From JAKAWQ01 sp963745975 (GTDB taxonomy: Bacteria; Pseudomonadota; Alphaproteobacteria; Acetobacterales; Acetobacteraceae), in contig CAVUZJ010000005.1 of NCBI GenBank assembly GCA_963745975.1, forward strand, positions 682,001 to 746,000: a stretch of DNA of 64,000 bases, in the 5' to 3' direction. The notes beneath the pieces were generated by a model that was not told the DNA's origin, searched no databases, and saw only the letters and a list, made by a program, of their open reading frames with translations. The position numbers were made by a program, and so were the translations under genes. This document shows, one piece after another, positions 45,476 to 53,351 of the stretch (position 1 is the stretch's first letter; every line of letters begins with the position of its first letter).

Positions 45476-45994
45476 TCAGTCCTTGCTCCAGCCGTGGGCC
45501 TTGAGCGCCTGCTCGATCCGCTGCTGCATCTCCGGCTGCAGCGTGCCCATCCACTGCGTCAAGCCGACCATCTTCGCCTGGGCAAGTTGCGGCCCGGCGC
45601 GGAGCATGTCTTGACCCGCCGGCAAGTCATAGAAGGCGATCGCGGCTTTCATGTCGTCCACGCTCAGTGCGGAGGCATAGGCTTTCGCCCAAATCGCAAT
45701 CAAATCATTAAAGTGATCGCTCAGGACCGGGATCAGCGCCTCCTGCACGATCACCCGCGCCTGGTCCGGGTCGGTGATGCCGATCTGCTGCATCATGCCG
45801 ACCATCGGCCCGCTGAGCTGGCGGATCGTTGCCGCAGGATCGCCCGCCATCTTCATCAGCAATTGCTGCGCCAACGCGATTGTCTCGGGGCTCGGATTCG
45901 GCGCCGTCTGGGCCGCGGCCGGAACGGCGGGGAGGATCAGGATTATTGCGAGGAAGGATCGGGCGAGGAAGGACCGGCGGACAAAGCGGTACAT
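45476..45994 (-). CDS. Exported DUF2059 family protein
   Basis: Protein of 172 aa with a signal peptide (MYRFVRRSFLARSFLAIILI then LPAVPAAA). The C-terminal half, DDMKAAIAFYDLPAGQDMLR followed by QLAQAKM, is the DUF2059 pattern (AxFYxTPxGxKxL). Function unknown; probably periplasmic. Start 45994 is chosen because the signal peptide begins there; ATG 46048 is possible. Confidence 0.75.
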   Translation of the reverse strand: MYRFVRRSFLARSFLAIILILPAVPAAAQTAPNPSPETIALAQQLLMKMAGDPAATIRQLSGPMVGMMQQIGITDPDQARVIVQEALIPVLSDHFNDLIAIWAKAYASALSVDDMKAAIAFYDLPAGQDMLRAGPQLAQAKMVGLTQWMGTLQPEMQQRIEQALKAHGWSKD

Positions 45995-46134
45995 GGCTGC
46001 GACGAGCTCCGATCGGGCGGCCCCACGATAGCGCGATGCCAGAGACATTGCACATCTCGAATGACTCCGCACGAAACCTTGACGGGGACGCGAAAAATCG
46101 GGCTTCGGGAATCGCGTGCAGGCGCAACGGGCTC

Positions 46135-46272
46135 TCGCGGGATGCGTTCGCTCACGCTCACTTATCCCGCTCTAGGCCTTTGTTTTTCCCGCGTGACTCA
46201 GACCTACGGCGCCGGGGTCCCCGCGAACGAGTTCGCGGGGTGCCCCGATTCCGCCTTCGGTCATCACGCTCT
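46135..46272 (+). repeat. Dispersed palindromic repeat, copy C
   Basis: About 138 bp in the same orientation as copy B. The left arm is degenerate (CTCGCGGGATG) but pairs with TATCCCGCTCT; the GC hairpin CCCCGCGAAC/GTTCGCGGGG and the right end ATCACGCTCT (46263-46272) are intact. It does not abut a stop codon and lies in the gap between DUF2059 and the hydrolase. Confidence 0.82.
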
Positions 46273-46326
46273 AGTGTCCCTATTCCGAAGTTCGCCGCAT
46301 TGAAATGCGGGTGGTATCGGGACACT
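46273..46326. repeat. Inverted repeat AGTGTCCC ... GGGACACT directly after copy C
   Basis: Arms AGTGTCCCTAT (46273-46283) and ATCGGGACACT (46316-46326) match at 10 of 11 positions. Between them is a perfect small hairpin, CCGCAT-TGAA-ATGCGG (46295-46310). This 54-bp unit adjoins repeat copy C without a gap and could be a mobile-element end or a second repeat family. Confidence 0.6.
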
Positions 46327-46355
46327 GATTCTTTATTTTCAGTGGGCTGCTTATC

Positions 46356-46390
46356 CCCTCCGTTCGTCGCGAAATGCGACGAACGGAGGG
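46356..46390 (-). terminator. Perfect 15-bp hairpin after the alpha/beta hydrolase
   Basis: CCCTCCGTTCGTCGC (46356-46370), loop GAAAT and GCGACGAACGGAGGG (46376-46390) form a perfect stem ten bases beyond the stop of the minus-strand hydrolase. The minus-strand 3' side has no strong T run, but the stem length makes a terminator or mRNA end barrier likely. Confidence 0.6.
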
Positions 46391-46399
46391 CGCAGGAGA

Positions 46400-47206
46400 C
46401 TAGCCGCTGTTGCGCTTGAGGAAGCTCAGCGTCTTCTCGTTGAACTCGGCAACGCTCTCGTAGATGGGAGCATGCGCGCAGCCCTCGAAGACGACCAACT
46501 CGCTCCGGGCGATGCCGTTCTTCATTGCGTCCGCGAAGCGGGTCGAGGTGACGAGGTCGTGCCGGCCGAACGTGATCTGGGTCGGCGCCTCGATGCCGGC
46601 GAGCGCGGCTCCGGCATCGTGAGCAATCACCGCATCGGACTGGCGGAGGAAGGCTTCGAGAGGCTGCGCCGGACGGCCCCGCACGAAGGCGGCGAGGGCC
46701 TCGATATAGTCGGGCTTCGCCGCGTAGAGCTCCGGCGTGAAGCACCAGGGGAATATGCCCTGGATCACCATCTCGGTGACGCTGCCGAGGCCCTTGGCCA
46801 TGATCTGCCAGCCCTGCACGACGACCTTGAGAAACGGATCTGTCTTGGTCCAGCAGCTATGCAGCGACAGCGATCGGACCCTTTGGGGATGTTTGGAGGC
46901 AAGCCATAGCCCGGTTGCCGCGCCCAGAGAGAGGCCGGACACATGCGCCCGATCGACGCCGATCGCCTGCATGAGCGCCGCGACGTCATCGGCGAACATC
47001 TGCGTCGAGTAGGTGCCGCCCGGCTTGTCGGTCTCGCCCGCGCCGCGCGGGTCGACCGATATGCAGGTGAAGTGCTTGGCATAGTCCGCGACCTGGAAAG
47101 CGTAGCAGGCGTTGTCCGCCGCCAGATAGGGAATGAGGACGAGCGGCTCCCCCGCTCCCTGCTGCTCGTAGTTCATGGTGACGTCGTTGATTTTGATCTT
47201 GGGCAT
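46400..47206 (-). CDS. Alpha/beta hydrolase
   Basis: Protein of 268 aa. The nucleophile elbow is GLSLGA (Ser about residue 96), preceded by VSVDPRGAGETDKP-like ISVDPRGAGETDKPGG; the acid is likely in GRHDLV and the base in GCAHAPIYE. The substrate is unknown; similar proteins include 3-oxoadipate enol-lactonases and esterases. The start at 47206 is supported by GGGAGGAAG. It is divergent from the FCD remnant. Confidence 0.8.
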   Translation of the reverse strand: MPKIKINDVTMNYEQQGAGEPLVLIPYLAADNACYAFQVADYAKHFTCISVDPRGAGETDKPGGTYSTQMFADDVAALMQAIGVDRAHVSGLSLGAATGLWLASKHPQRVRSLSLHSCWTKTDPFLKVVVQGWQIMAKGLGSVTEMVIQGIFPWCFTPELYAAKPDYIEALAAFVRGRPAQPLEAFLRQSDAVIAHDAGAALAGIEAPTQITFGRHDLVTSTRFADAMKNGIARSELVVFEGCAHAPIYESVAEFNEKTLSFLKRNSG

Positions 47207-47322
47207 CTCTGCTTCCTCCCGTTCGGTTCGCGTCCGGCCGATATTCGTCTTGGCTGGCTTTTCGCCATAGTAGCGGAGGGGCACGGGATCGGGCAGGACG
47301 GGCGATCGTGCCCGCGCCGGGC

Positions 47323-47368
47323 TTGACAAGCGCCGGGGCAGTCTGTGACCGTATTCGGAATTCCGAAT
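47323..47368 (+). promoter_or_regulatory. TTGACA element and 16-bp perfect palindrome
   Basis: TTGACA (47323-47328) is followed 24 bp later by the perfect palindrome ATTCGGAATTCCGAAT (47353-47368). The palindrome overlaps the start of the FCD fragment. It has the form of a dimeric operator, plausibly for the lost GntR-type regulator that once sat here. No good -10 is seen. Confidence 0.45.
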
Positions 47369-47648
47369 GCCGGCGGCGGATACCGACCGAAGATCAGGGG
47401 ACCACGCCGGCCGGTCGGCGCTGGCGGCGGGGCAGGAGGCGGGCGCGGCGCTGCCGCTGCTGGTCCGGCTCGATACCGAGTTCCATCTGGCGCTCTACCG
47501 GCTCTCCGGCAATCCGGGCTTCGAGGAGATCGCCGCGGCCGTGATGGCGGGCGATGCCGAGGGTGCGGAGAGAGCGGCGTCCGCGCATGCGTTCGGCGCC
47601 GGGCGCGCGGCCGAGCAAAGGATGGGCGGCGTGGCCGAGGCCGCGTGA
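47367..47648 (+). pseudogene. Remnant of a GntR-family regulator (FCD domain fragment)
   Basis: An open frame of 93 codons contains LDTEFHLALYRLSGNPGFEE, the FCD (FadR C-terminal) metal and ligand region, and later IAAAVMAGDAEGAERAASAH, the last FCD helix. The winged-helix DNA-binding domain is absent, and the roughly 60 residues normally between the two FCD segments are missing. It looks like a decayed regulator of the PhyH and dehydrogenase genes downstream, with which it is collinear. Confidence 0.6.
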
Positions 47649-47678
47649 TCGCCCGCACCCGAACGGGAGGAAGCAACG

Positions 47679-48479
47679 ATGCGACTGACGGCAGAGCAAA
47701 TCGCCGAATTCCACGAAGAGGGCTGGCTCTTTCTGCCCGAGCTCTTCACGCCCGAGGAAGTGGCGCTGCTGAAGCGCGAGGCATTGGCGATCTATGCCGA
47801 GCACCGGCCCGAGGTCTGGCGTGAGAAGAACGGCTCGCCCCGCACCGCCTTCGCAGCCCACCTCTACAACGAGGCGTTTCGCCTGCTCGGGGCGCATCCC
47901 CGCATGATCCGGCCCGTCGAGCAGATATTCGGCGAGCCCGTCTACATGCACCAGTTCAAGATCAATGCGAAATCCGCCTTCACCGGCGAGGTGTGGCAAT
48001 GGCACCAGGATTACGGCACCTGGAAGCGCGACGATGGAATGGCGGAGCCGCGCGCAATGAACATTTCCGTCTTCCTCGACGAGGTGATGCCGATCAACGG
48101 TCCGCTGCTGCTGGTCCCGAAATCCCATAAGGTGGGCGATCTGGAAGCGGGACATGATCTGCAAACCACCTCCTATCCGCTCTGGACGCTGGAGGACGAC
48201 ACGGTCTCGAGGCTGGTTGCGGAGGGCGGCATCGTGGCCGCCACCGGCAAGCCGGGCGGGATGCTGATGTTCCACGGCAATCTCGTGCACGGCTCCGCCG
48301 GCAACATCACGCCCTATCCGCGGACGATCGTCTATCTGACGCTGAATGCCGTCTCGAACCCTATTCGCAAGCCGACGCGGCCTGAGTTCATCGCGCATCG
48401 TGATTTCGCGCCGATCGTGCCCGTCGCCGACGATGCGCTGCTCGGGGAAGCGCGGCGCGTTCCGGCCGCGGCGGAGTAG
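47679..48479 (+). CDS. Phytanoyl-CoA dioxygenase family protein (EctD-like)
   Basis: Fe(II)/2-oxoglutarate-dependent oxygenase of 266 aa. Metal ligands are H and D in WQWHQDYGTW (about residues 107-116) and the distal H in MFHGNLVHGS; the 2-oxoglutarate arginine is in PYPRTIVYLT. The fold resembles ectoine hydroxylase and other PhyH proteins. No ectoine genes are nearby, so the substrate is unknown. A GGGAGGAAG site precedes the ATG. Confidence 0.82.
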   Translation: MRLTAEQIAEFHEEGWLFLPELFTPEEVALLKREALAIYAEHRPEVWREKNGSPRTAFAAHLYNEAFRLLGAHPRMIRPVEQIFGEPVYMHQFKINAKSAFTGEVWQWHQDYGTWKRDDGMAEPRAMNISVFLDEVMPINGPLLLVPKSHKVGDLEAGHDLQTTSYPLWTLEDDTVSRLVAEGGIVAATGKPGGMLMFHGNLVHGSAGNITPYPRTIVYLTLNAVSNPIRKPTRPEFIAHRDFAPIVPVADDALLGEARRVPAAAE

Positions 48480-48485
48480 CGCGGC

Positions 48486-49832
48486 ATGAATCTCCACGCG
48501 CTGCTTGCGCGCCGTGCGGAGGCCGGAAACCCGGTGCGCGTCGTCTTGATCGGCGCCGGCAAGTTCGGCTCGATGTTTCTTTCGCAAGTGCCGACGACGA
48601 CAGGGCTCGAGGTCGCGGCGATCGTCGATCTCTCGCCCGATCGTGCGCGGGAGGCGTGCCGCACCGTGGGCTGGGACGCCGGGCGCATCGCGGCCACTTC
48701 GTTCGCGGAGGACGCGGCCGCGGCCATCGCGCGCGACGATGTCGAGGTCGTCGTGGAGGCGACCGGAAATCCGGCCGCCGGCATTCGCCATGCGCGAGCG
48801 GCGGTTGCGGCCGGCAAGCACATCGTCATGGTGAACGTGGAGGCGGACGCGCTGGCGGGGCCGCTGCTCGCGGAGGAGGCGCGGCGCGCCGGCGTCGTCT
48901 ACTCGCTCGCTTATGGCGACCAGCCCGCGCTCGCCGCCGAGCTGGTGGATTGGGCACGCGCGGCCGGCTTCCGCGTGGTGGCGGCCGGCAAAGGCACCAA
49001 ATATCTGCCGCTCTACCACGCTGTGACGCCGGACGACGTGTGGGCGCATTACGGGCTGACGCCGGCGGAGGCGAAGCGCGCGGGAATGAACCCGCAGATG
49101 TTCAACTCCTTCCTCGACGGCACGAAGTCCGCCATCGAGATGGTGGCGATCGCCAACGCCACGGGGCTCGCGGTCCCGGCGCACGGGCTCGCGTTTCCGC
49201 CGTGCGGCGTCGATGATTTGCCGCATATCCTGCGCCCGCGCTCGGCCGGCGGCGTGCTCGCACATGCCGGCATGGTGGAGGTGGTATCCTCGCTGGAGCG
49301 AGATGGAAGGCCGGTTTTTCGCGATCTGCGCTGGGGCGTGTACGTGGTCCTGGAGGCGCCGAACGACTACGCCGCCGCCTGTTTCCGCCAGTACGGGATG
49401 AAGACCGACGAGAGCGGCCGCTACGCGGCGATGTACAAGCCCTATCATCTGATCGGGCTCGAGCTCGGAATTTCCGTCCTCTCGGCGGCGCTGCGCGGCG
49501 AGCCGACGGGCCAGGCGCGCGAATTCCTGGGCGACGTTGCCGCGGTGTCCAAGCGCGCGCTCCGCGCCGGCGAGAGGCTGGACGGCGAGGGCGGTTATAC
49601 CGTTTGGGGCCGGGCGATGCCGGCTTCCGCCAGTCTGGCGCTCGGCGCCCTGCCGATCGGCCTCGCCCACCACGCGCGGCTGCTGCATGACGTCCCGCAG
49701 GGAGAGGTGGTGCGCTGGAGCGATGTCGAGGCCGGCGTAACTGACTCGCTCACCGCCGCGGCGATCGAGGCACGACGGGCGCTCGAGGCGAAATACGCCG
49801 CGGCGGCGCGAAGAGAGCCGGCAGCGGTCTGA
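48486..49832 (+). CDS. NAD(P)-binding dehydrogenase, COG4091 type with SAF-like C-terminus
   Basis: Protein of 448 aa starting six bases after the PhyH gene, so probably co-expressed. The N-terminal Rossmann motif is VVLIGAGKFGSMF (about residues 19-31), followed by EVVVEATGNPAAG. The C-terminal part, VPQGEVVRWSDVE, resembles an SAF domain. The arrangement matches predicted homoserine dehydrogenase-like COG4091 proteins found in catabolic clusters; the true substrate is unknown. Confidence 0.75.
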   Translation: MNLHALLARRAEAGNPVRVVLIGAGKFGSMFLSQVPTTTGLEVAAIVDLSPDRAREACRTVGWDAGRIAATSFAEDAAAAIARDDVEVVVEATGNPAAGIRHARAAVAAGKHIVMVNVEADALAGPLLAEEARRAGVVYSLAYGDQPALAAELVDWARAAGFRVVAAGKGTKYLPLYHAVTPDDVWAHYGLTPAEAKRAGMNPQMFNSFLDGTKSAIEMVAIANATGLAVPAHGLAFPPCGVDDLPHILRPRSAGGVLAHAGMVEVVSSLERDGRPVFRDLRWGVYVVLEAPNDYAAACFRQYGMKTDESGRYAAMYKPYHLIGLELGISVLSAALRGEPTGQAREFLGDVAAVSKRALRAGERLDGEGGYTVWGRAMPASASLALGALPIGLAHHARLLHDVPQGEVVRWSDVEAGVTDSLTAAAIEARRALEAKYAAAARREPAAV

Positions 49833-49866
49833 GGGCCGCTCCCGCTGGGCCGGGCCGCGCGGCGGC

Positions 49867-50775
49867 TCAGCCCCCGACCGGTGGAAAGCCGAAGGCCTCG
49901 ATCGGGTTGTCGACGAAGATGCGGTTGCGGGTCGCTTCGTCGGGAACCCAGTCGAGCATCATGTCGAGCAGGTCCGAGTCGCTCGGCATCGGGCGCCAGT
50001 ATTGCGGATGCGGCCAGTCGGAGCCCCAGAGCAGCCGGTTCGGCGCGCGCTCGACGAGCGTGTGGACCAGTGGCAGCACGTCCGAGAAGGGGAAGGTCTG
50101 CTGCTTCGAGACGCGGGGCGATAGCTTGACCCAGCAGCGTCCGGTGTCGATGCATTCGAGGACGAATTTGAACCGCTTGCTGTTGATGCCGTGCTCGACC
50201 GGCGGATGGCCCATGTGCTCGAGCACGAACTTGCCGGGCGAGGCGAGGATGGACTGGCTCCAGTCCCGGGCGTTCTCGTTCTCGCCCAGCAGATAGTGCA
50301 TTCCCCATCCGAGCTCGTGGGTGCGGCGGACCAGCCGCTCGTCGATCGTCTCGCCGGTCGAGCGGGTGAACCGCACGCCGACCACGCCGGCTTTGGCGAG
50401 GATCTCGAGCTCGCGATCGGTGATCGTGAGGCTCGGCGTCACCACGGCGCGCAGCCGCTCCGGCATCAGCGAGAGGCCGTGCAGCGCCAGCTCGTAGCTC
50501 GGGTAGTACATCATCGATTGCACCAAGAGGCCGCGCGAGAGGCCGAGCGCCGCCTGCAGCCTCTTCCAATCCTCGCTCGTGCTGTCCTCGTGATCCACGT
50601 CCGGAACGAAATTGCGGATCGGGTTGAAGGGGAACTCGCGTTGCGGACCGAGGAAATGGAAATGGGTGTCGCAGGCGCCGGGCGGCAGCTTCAGCTTCGG
50701 CGGGTTCAGCTTGCGCAGCGGGGGCGGCGCCTTGCGATGGGGAGCGGGCGCGATCGCTGCTTCTGCCGTTGCCAT
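49867..50775 (-). CDS. Amidohydrolase, 2-pyrone-4,6-dicarboxylate lactonase (LigI)-like
   Basis: TIM-barrel hydrolase of 302 aa. The first-strand motif GACDTHFHFLGP supplies the two histidines; LLWGSDWPHP near the C-terminus supplies the aspartate. The phrase order resembles LigI-type lactonases of lignin-derived aromatic breakdown, a subgroup that works without a metal. The start at 50775 (MATAEAAIAPAP) is chosen over a longer frame from 50862. It is convergent with the COG4091 gene. Confidence 0.75.
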   Translation of the reverse strand: MATAEAAIAPAPHRKAPPPLRKLNPPKLKLPPGACDTHFHFLGPQREFPFNPIRNFVPDVDHEDSTSEDWKRLQAALGLSRGLLVQSMMYYPSYELALHGLSLMPERLRAVVTPSLTITDRELEILAKAGVVGVRFTRSTGETIDERLVRRTHELGWGMHYLLGENENARDWSQSILASPGKFVLEHMGHPPVEHGINSKRFKFVLECIDTGRCWVKLSPRVSKQQTFPFSDVLPLVHTLVERAPNRLLWGSDWPHPQYWRPMPSDSDLLDMMLDWVPDEATRNRIFVDNPIEAFGFPPVGG

Positions 50776-50917
50776 GGCGGGCGTTCTCCAAGGTTGGATG
50801 GGGAAATCGGACGAGCCGGAGCGGGATGCCGCGGGGGTGCCACTTGGGAGGCCGCTTTGCAACCGCCCGCGCGTGACGGGCAGCCATCACCGGGCCGATG
50901 GGCCGGGATGACGCGGA

Positions 50918-52132
50918 TCAATGCGGCGGGCCGGCGAGATCGAAGCGGTCCGCGCTCGCGGCGTCGGCAAGCGGCTCGGCGCCGAGCCCGATCAGGCGGA
51001 ACTCCGTGCGGCCGTCCGCCTCATGGGCAAGGAGGATGCGCGCGGCCGCGAGCAGCCGGTCCGCCTGGCCTGTCGGGGCGGCGAGGCGGAGATGGCGCGT
51101 GCGGGTGGCGAAGTCGTGCGTGCGGAGCTTCAGAACGACGCCGGCCGCGGCAAGGTTCTTCGCGTGCAGACGTTCGGCGAGGCGCAGGCTGAGCTTGTCG
51201 AGCACCCGGTCGAGGATGACGGGATCGGCGAGGTCTGCTGCGAGCGTGGTCTCGACGCTGACGCTGCGCGTTTCCTGGTCGGGGACGACGGGCCGGAAAT
51301 CCTCGCCGGCCGCGCGGCGGATGAGCGATGGCCCGTCGCGGCCGAGGGAGCGGGCAGCGGCCGGTTCGAGAGCCTGGAGATCCCCCAACCGGGTGATTCC
51401 GCGCGCGGCGAGATGGCGCTCCTGCACCGGGCCGACGCCGGGGAGAATGCGGACGGGGAGTGGGGCGAGCACGGCGCGCGCCTCCGCCGCGCCGATCACC
51501 GCGAAGCCGCGCGGCTTGTCGCGGCCGGCCGCGAGCTTGGCGAGCAGGCGATTGGGCGCGAGCCCGATCGAGACGGTGAGTCCGGTCTCGTCCTCGAGCG
51601 CGCGGGCGAAGCGGGCGAGCAGGACCGCGGGGGATGATCCGTCGCGGGCAGCCTCCGAGAGGTCGAGCACGGCCTCGTCGATCGAAAGCGGCTGCACGCA
51701 GGGCGTGAGCGCGCGCATGCGAGCGCGCACGGCCCGCGCCGCCGCGCCGTATTTGGCGAAATCCGGCGGCAGGACCACGGCATCCGGGCAGAGCGAGAGC
51801 GCGCGGAACATCGGCATCGCGCTCCGGACGCCGGAGAGCCGTGCGACATAGCAGGCGGCGGCGACCACGCCGCGGCGGCCGCCGCCGATGATCACCGGCC
51901 GGTCGGCAAGCTCGGGGCGGCCGCATTTCTCGACGCTGGCGAAGAAGGCGTCGCAGTCGATATGGGCGATCGCGAGGCGCTCGAGCTCGGCGTGGCGCAC
52001 CAGGCGGAGGCTGTTGCAGGAAGGGCAGGCGCGACGGCTTCCGGGCGCCTCGCCCACGGCGAAACAGTCCCGGCACAGGGTCGCCAGGGTCGCCGGAGGC
52101 AGCTGAGGCGCGGCTATTGCGGCCATAGCCAC
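50918..52132 (-). CDS. dinB: DNA polymerase IV with N-terminal CxxC extension
   Basis: Y-family lesion-bypass polymerase of 404 aa. The first 45 residues carry two cysteine pairs (TLCRDCFAVG and RACPSCNSLR), a zinc-ribbon-like extension known in alphaproteobacterial DinB. The palm has HIDCDAFFASVE and SIDEAVLDL with the catalytic acidic residues, and helix-hairpin-helix and little-finger domains follow. Its start overlaps the end of the ROK gene by 19 bp. Confidence 0.9.
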   Translation of the reverse strand: MAMAAIAAPQLPPATLATLCRDCFAVGEAPGSRRACPSCNSLRLVRHAELERLAIAHIDCDAFFASVEKCGRPELADRPVIIGGGRRGVVAAACYVARLSGVRSAMPMFRALSLCPDAVVLPPDFAKYGAAARAVRARMRALTPCVQPLSIDEAVLDLSEAARDGSSPAVLLARFARALEDETGLTVSIGLAPNRLLAKLAAGRDKPRGFAVIGAAEARAVLAPLPVRILPGVGPVQERHLAARGITRLGDLQALEPAAARSLGRDGPSLIRRAAGEDFRPVVPDQETRSVSVETTLAADLADPVILDRVLDKLSLRLAERLHAKNLAAAGVVLKLRTHDFATRTRHLRLAAPTGQADRLLAAARILLAHEADGRTEFRLIGLGAEPLADAASADRFDLAGPPH

Positions 52133-53010
52133 GCGGCGCCGCGCACGCCCGAGGCATCGCCGTGGGAATTGCGAAGGATCGGCGTGTCGAGCACGTCGGT
52201 GAACACGTAGCGGCGGATGCGATCGGGGAGATCGGCCGTGAGATGCCGCATGTTCGAGAGGCCGCCGCCGAGCACGATCACGTCCGGATCCAGGATGTCG
52301 ATCACCACCGCGAGCCCGCGCGCCAGCCGGTCGAGATGCCGCGCGAGCGCCGCCGCCGCGCGCGCGTCCCCGGCGGCGGCGCGGGCGGGAAGGCCGCTTG
52401 CGTCACGCACGCCCGGTCCGTCGCAATCCGCCGCGAGGCTCGGGCCGGCGAGCCACGTCTCGAGGCAGTTGTGCTGGCCGCACCAGCAGAGCGGCCCGGG
52501 AAGCTCCTCCGGCTTTGGCCAGGGCAGAGGCGTGTGCCCCCATTCGCCGGTGAGCCGGTTGCGGCCTTCGAGGACCTTGCCGTCGATGACGACGCCCGCG
52601 CCGCAGCCGGTCCCGAGGATGACGCCGAAGACGGCGTGCGCGCCCATGCCGGCCCCGTCCACCGCCTCGCTCAGCGCAAAGCAGTTGGCGTCGTTGGCGA
52701 CGCGCACCTCGCGGCGCAGCAGGGCGGTGATCTCGCGGTCGAAAGGGTGTCCGTTGAGGGCGATGGAGTTCGCGTTCTTGACCAGGCCGGTGGCGGGGCT
52801 GATCACGCCGGGAATGCCGATCCCCACGGTCGCCGAGGCGGCGAGCGCGGCCTCCGCTTCGTGCACCAGGGCGGCGATGGCGCCGAGCGTCGCGTCGTAC
52901 CCGGGCGGCGTCACGATGCGGCGGCGCAACGCCATCGTTCCGTCGCGGTTCAGGGCGGCGATCTCGATCTTGGTGCCGCCGAGATCGATGCCGATGCGGT
53001 AGGGTCCCAT
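52114..53010 (-). CDS. ROK-family sugar kinase (fructokinase-like)
   Basis: Protein of 298 aa with the phosphate-1 motif GIDLGGTKIE (residues 7-16), the catalytic aspartate in NDANCFALSE and the ROK zinc motif CWCGQHNCLETW. It phosphorylates a hexose, probably fructose, mannose or N-acetylglucosamine. It is the first gene of a two-gene minus-strand unit with dinB, an unexpected pairing likely due to chance compaction. Confidence 0.85.
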   Translation of the reverse strand: MGPYRIGIDLGGTKIEIAALNRDGTMALRRRIVTPPGYDATLGAIAALVHEAEAALAASATVGIGIPGVISPATGLVKNANSIALNGHPFDREITALLRREVRVANDANCFALSEAVDGAGMGAHAVFGVILGTGCGAGVVIDGKVLEGRNRLTGEWGHTPLPWPKPEELPGPLCWCGQHNCLETWLAGPSLAADCDGPGVRDASGLPARAAAGDARAAAALARHLDRLARGLAVVIDILDPDVIVLGGGLSNMRHLTADLPDRIRRYVFTDVLDTPILRNSHGDASGVRGAAWLWPQ

Positions 53011-53078
53011 GCCGCGCAGTTTCCCGCACCGGGCCGTGCTTGCTCAAGCCGGCTCGCTCGCCGCAGGATGGCAGGGCG

Positions 53079-53324
53079 ATGGCCGAAACCCTGCTCGATC
53101 TCAAGGAGCTGCGCTGCCCGCTGCCCGTTCTGAGGGCAAATCGGGCGCTGCGCGGGCTGCCGCCCGGCGCGCGGCTGCGCGTGCTGGCGACCGATCGCGC
53201 GGCGGTCGCCGATTTCCAGGCCTATTGCCGCGAGAGCGGGCACGCGCTGCTCGCCTGGAGCGAGGAGGCGGGCGTCTTCAGCTTCGTGATCCGCCGCCGC
53301 GCGGACGAGCCGGCCAAGAAGTAG
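53079..53324 (+). CDS. TusA/SirA-like sulfur carrier protein
   Basis: Protein of 81 aa. ETLLDLKELRCPLPVLRANR has the conserved CPxP box with the sulfur-carrying cysteine. Members pass persulfide sulfur to tRNA thiolation or molybdenum cofactor enzymes. The ATG at 53079 places the CPxP motif at the usual position; the frame is open upstream to 53040. It lies 27 bp before the HDAC-like gene. Confidence 0.85.
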   Translation: MAETLLDLKELRCPLPVLRANRALRGLPPGARLRVLATDRAAVADFQAYCRESGHALLAWSEEAGVFSFVIRRRADEPAKK

Positions 53325-53351
53325 CCGAGAGGGCGAGGAGGACGGGGCACG

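Noticed and set aside
46141..46303. Recurring peptides such as GVPANEFAG and DSAFGHHAL at C-termini of several frames
   Set aside because: They are translations of the palindromic repeat copies in different frames, not a shared protein domain.
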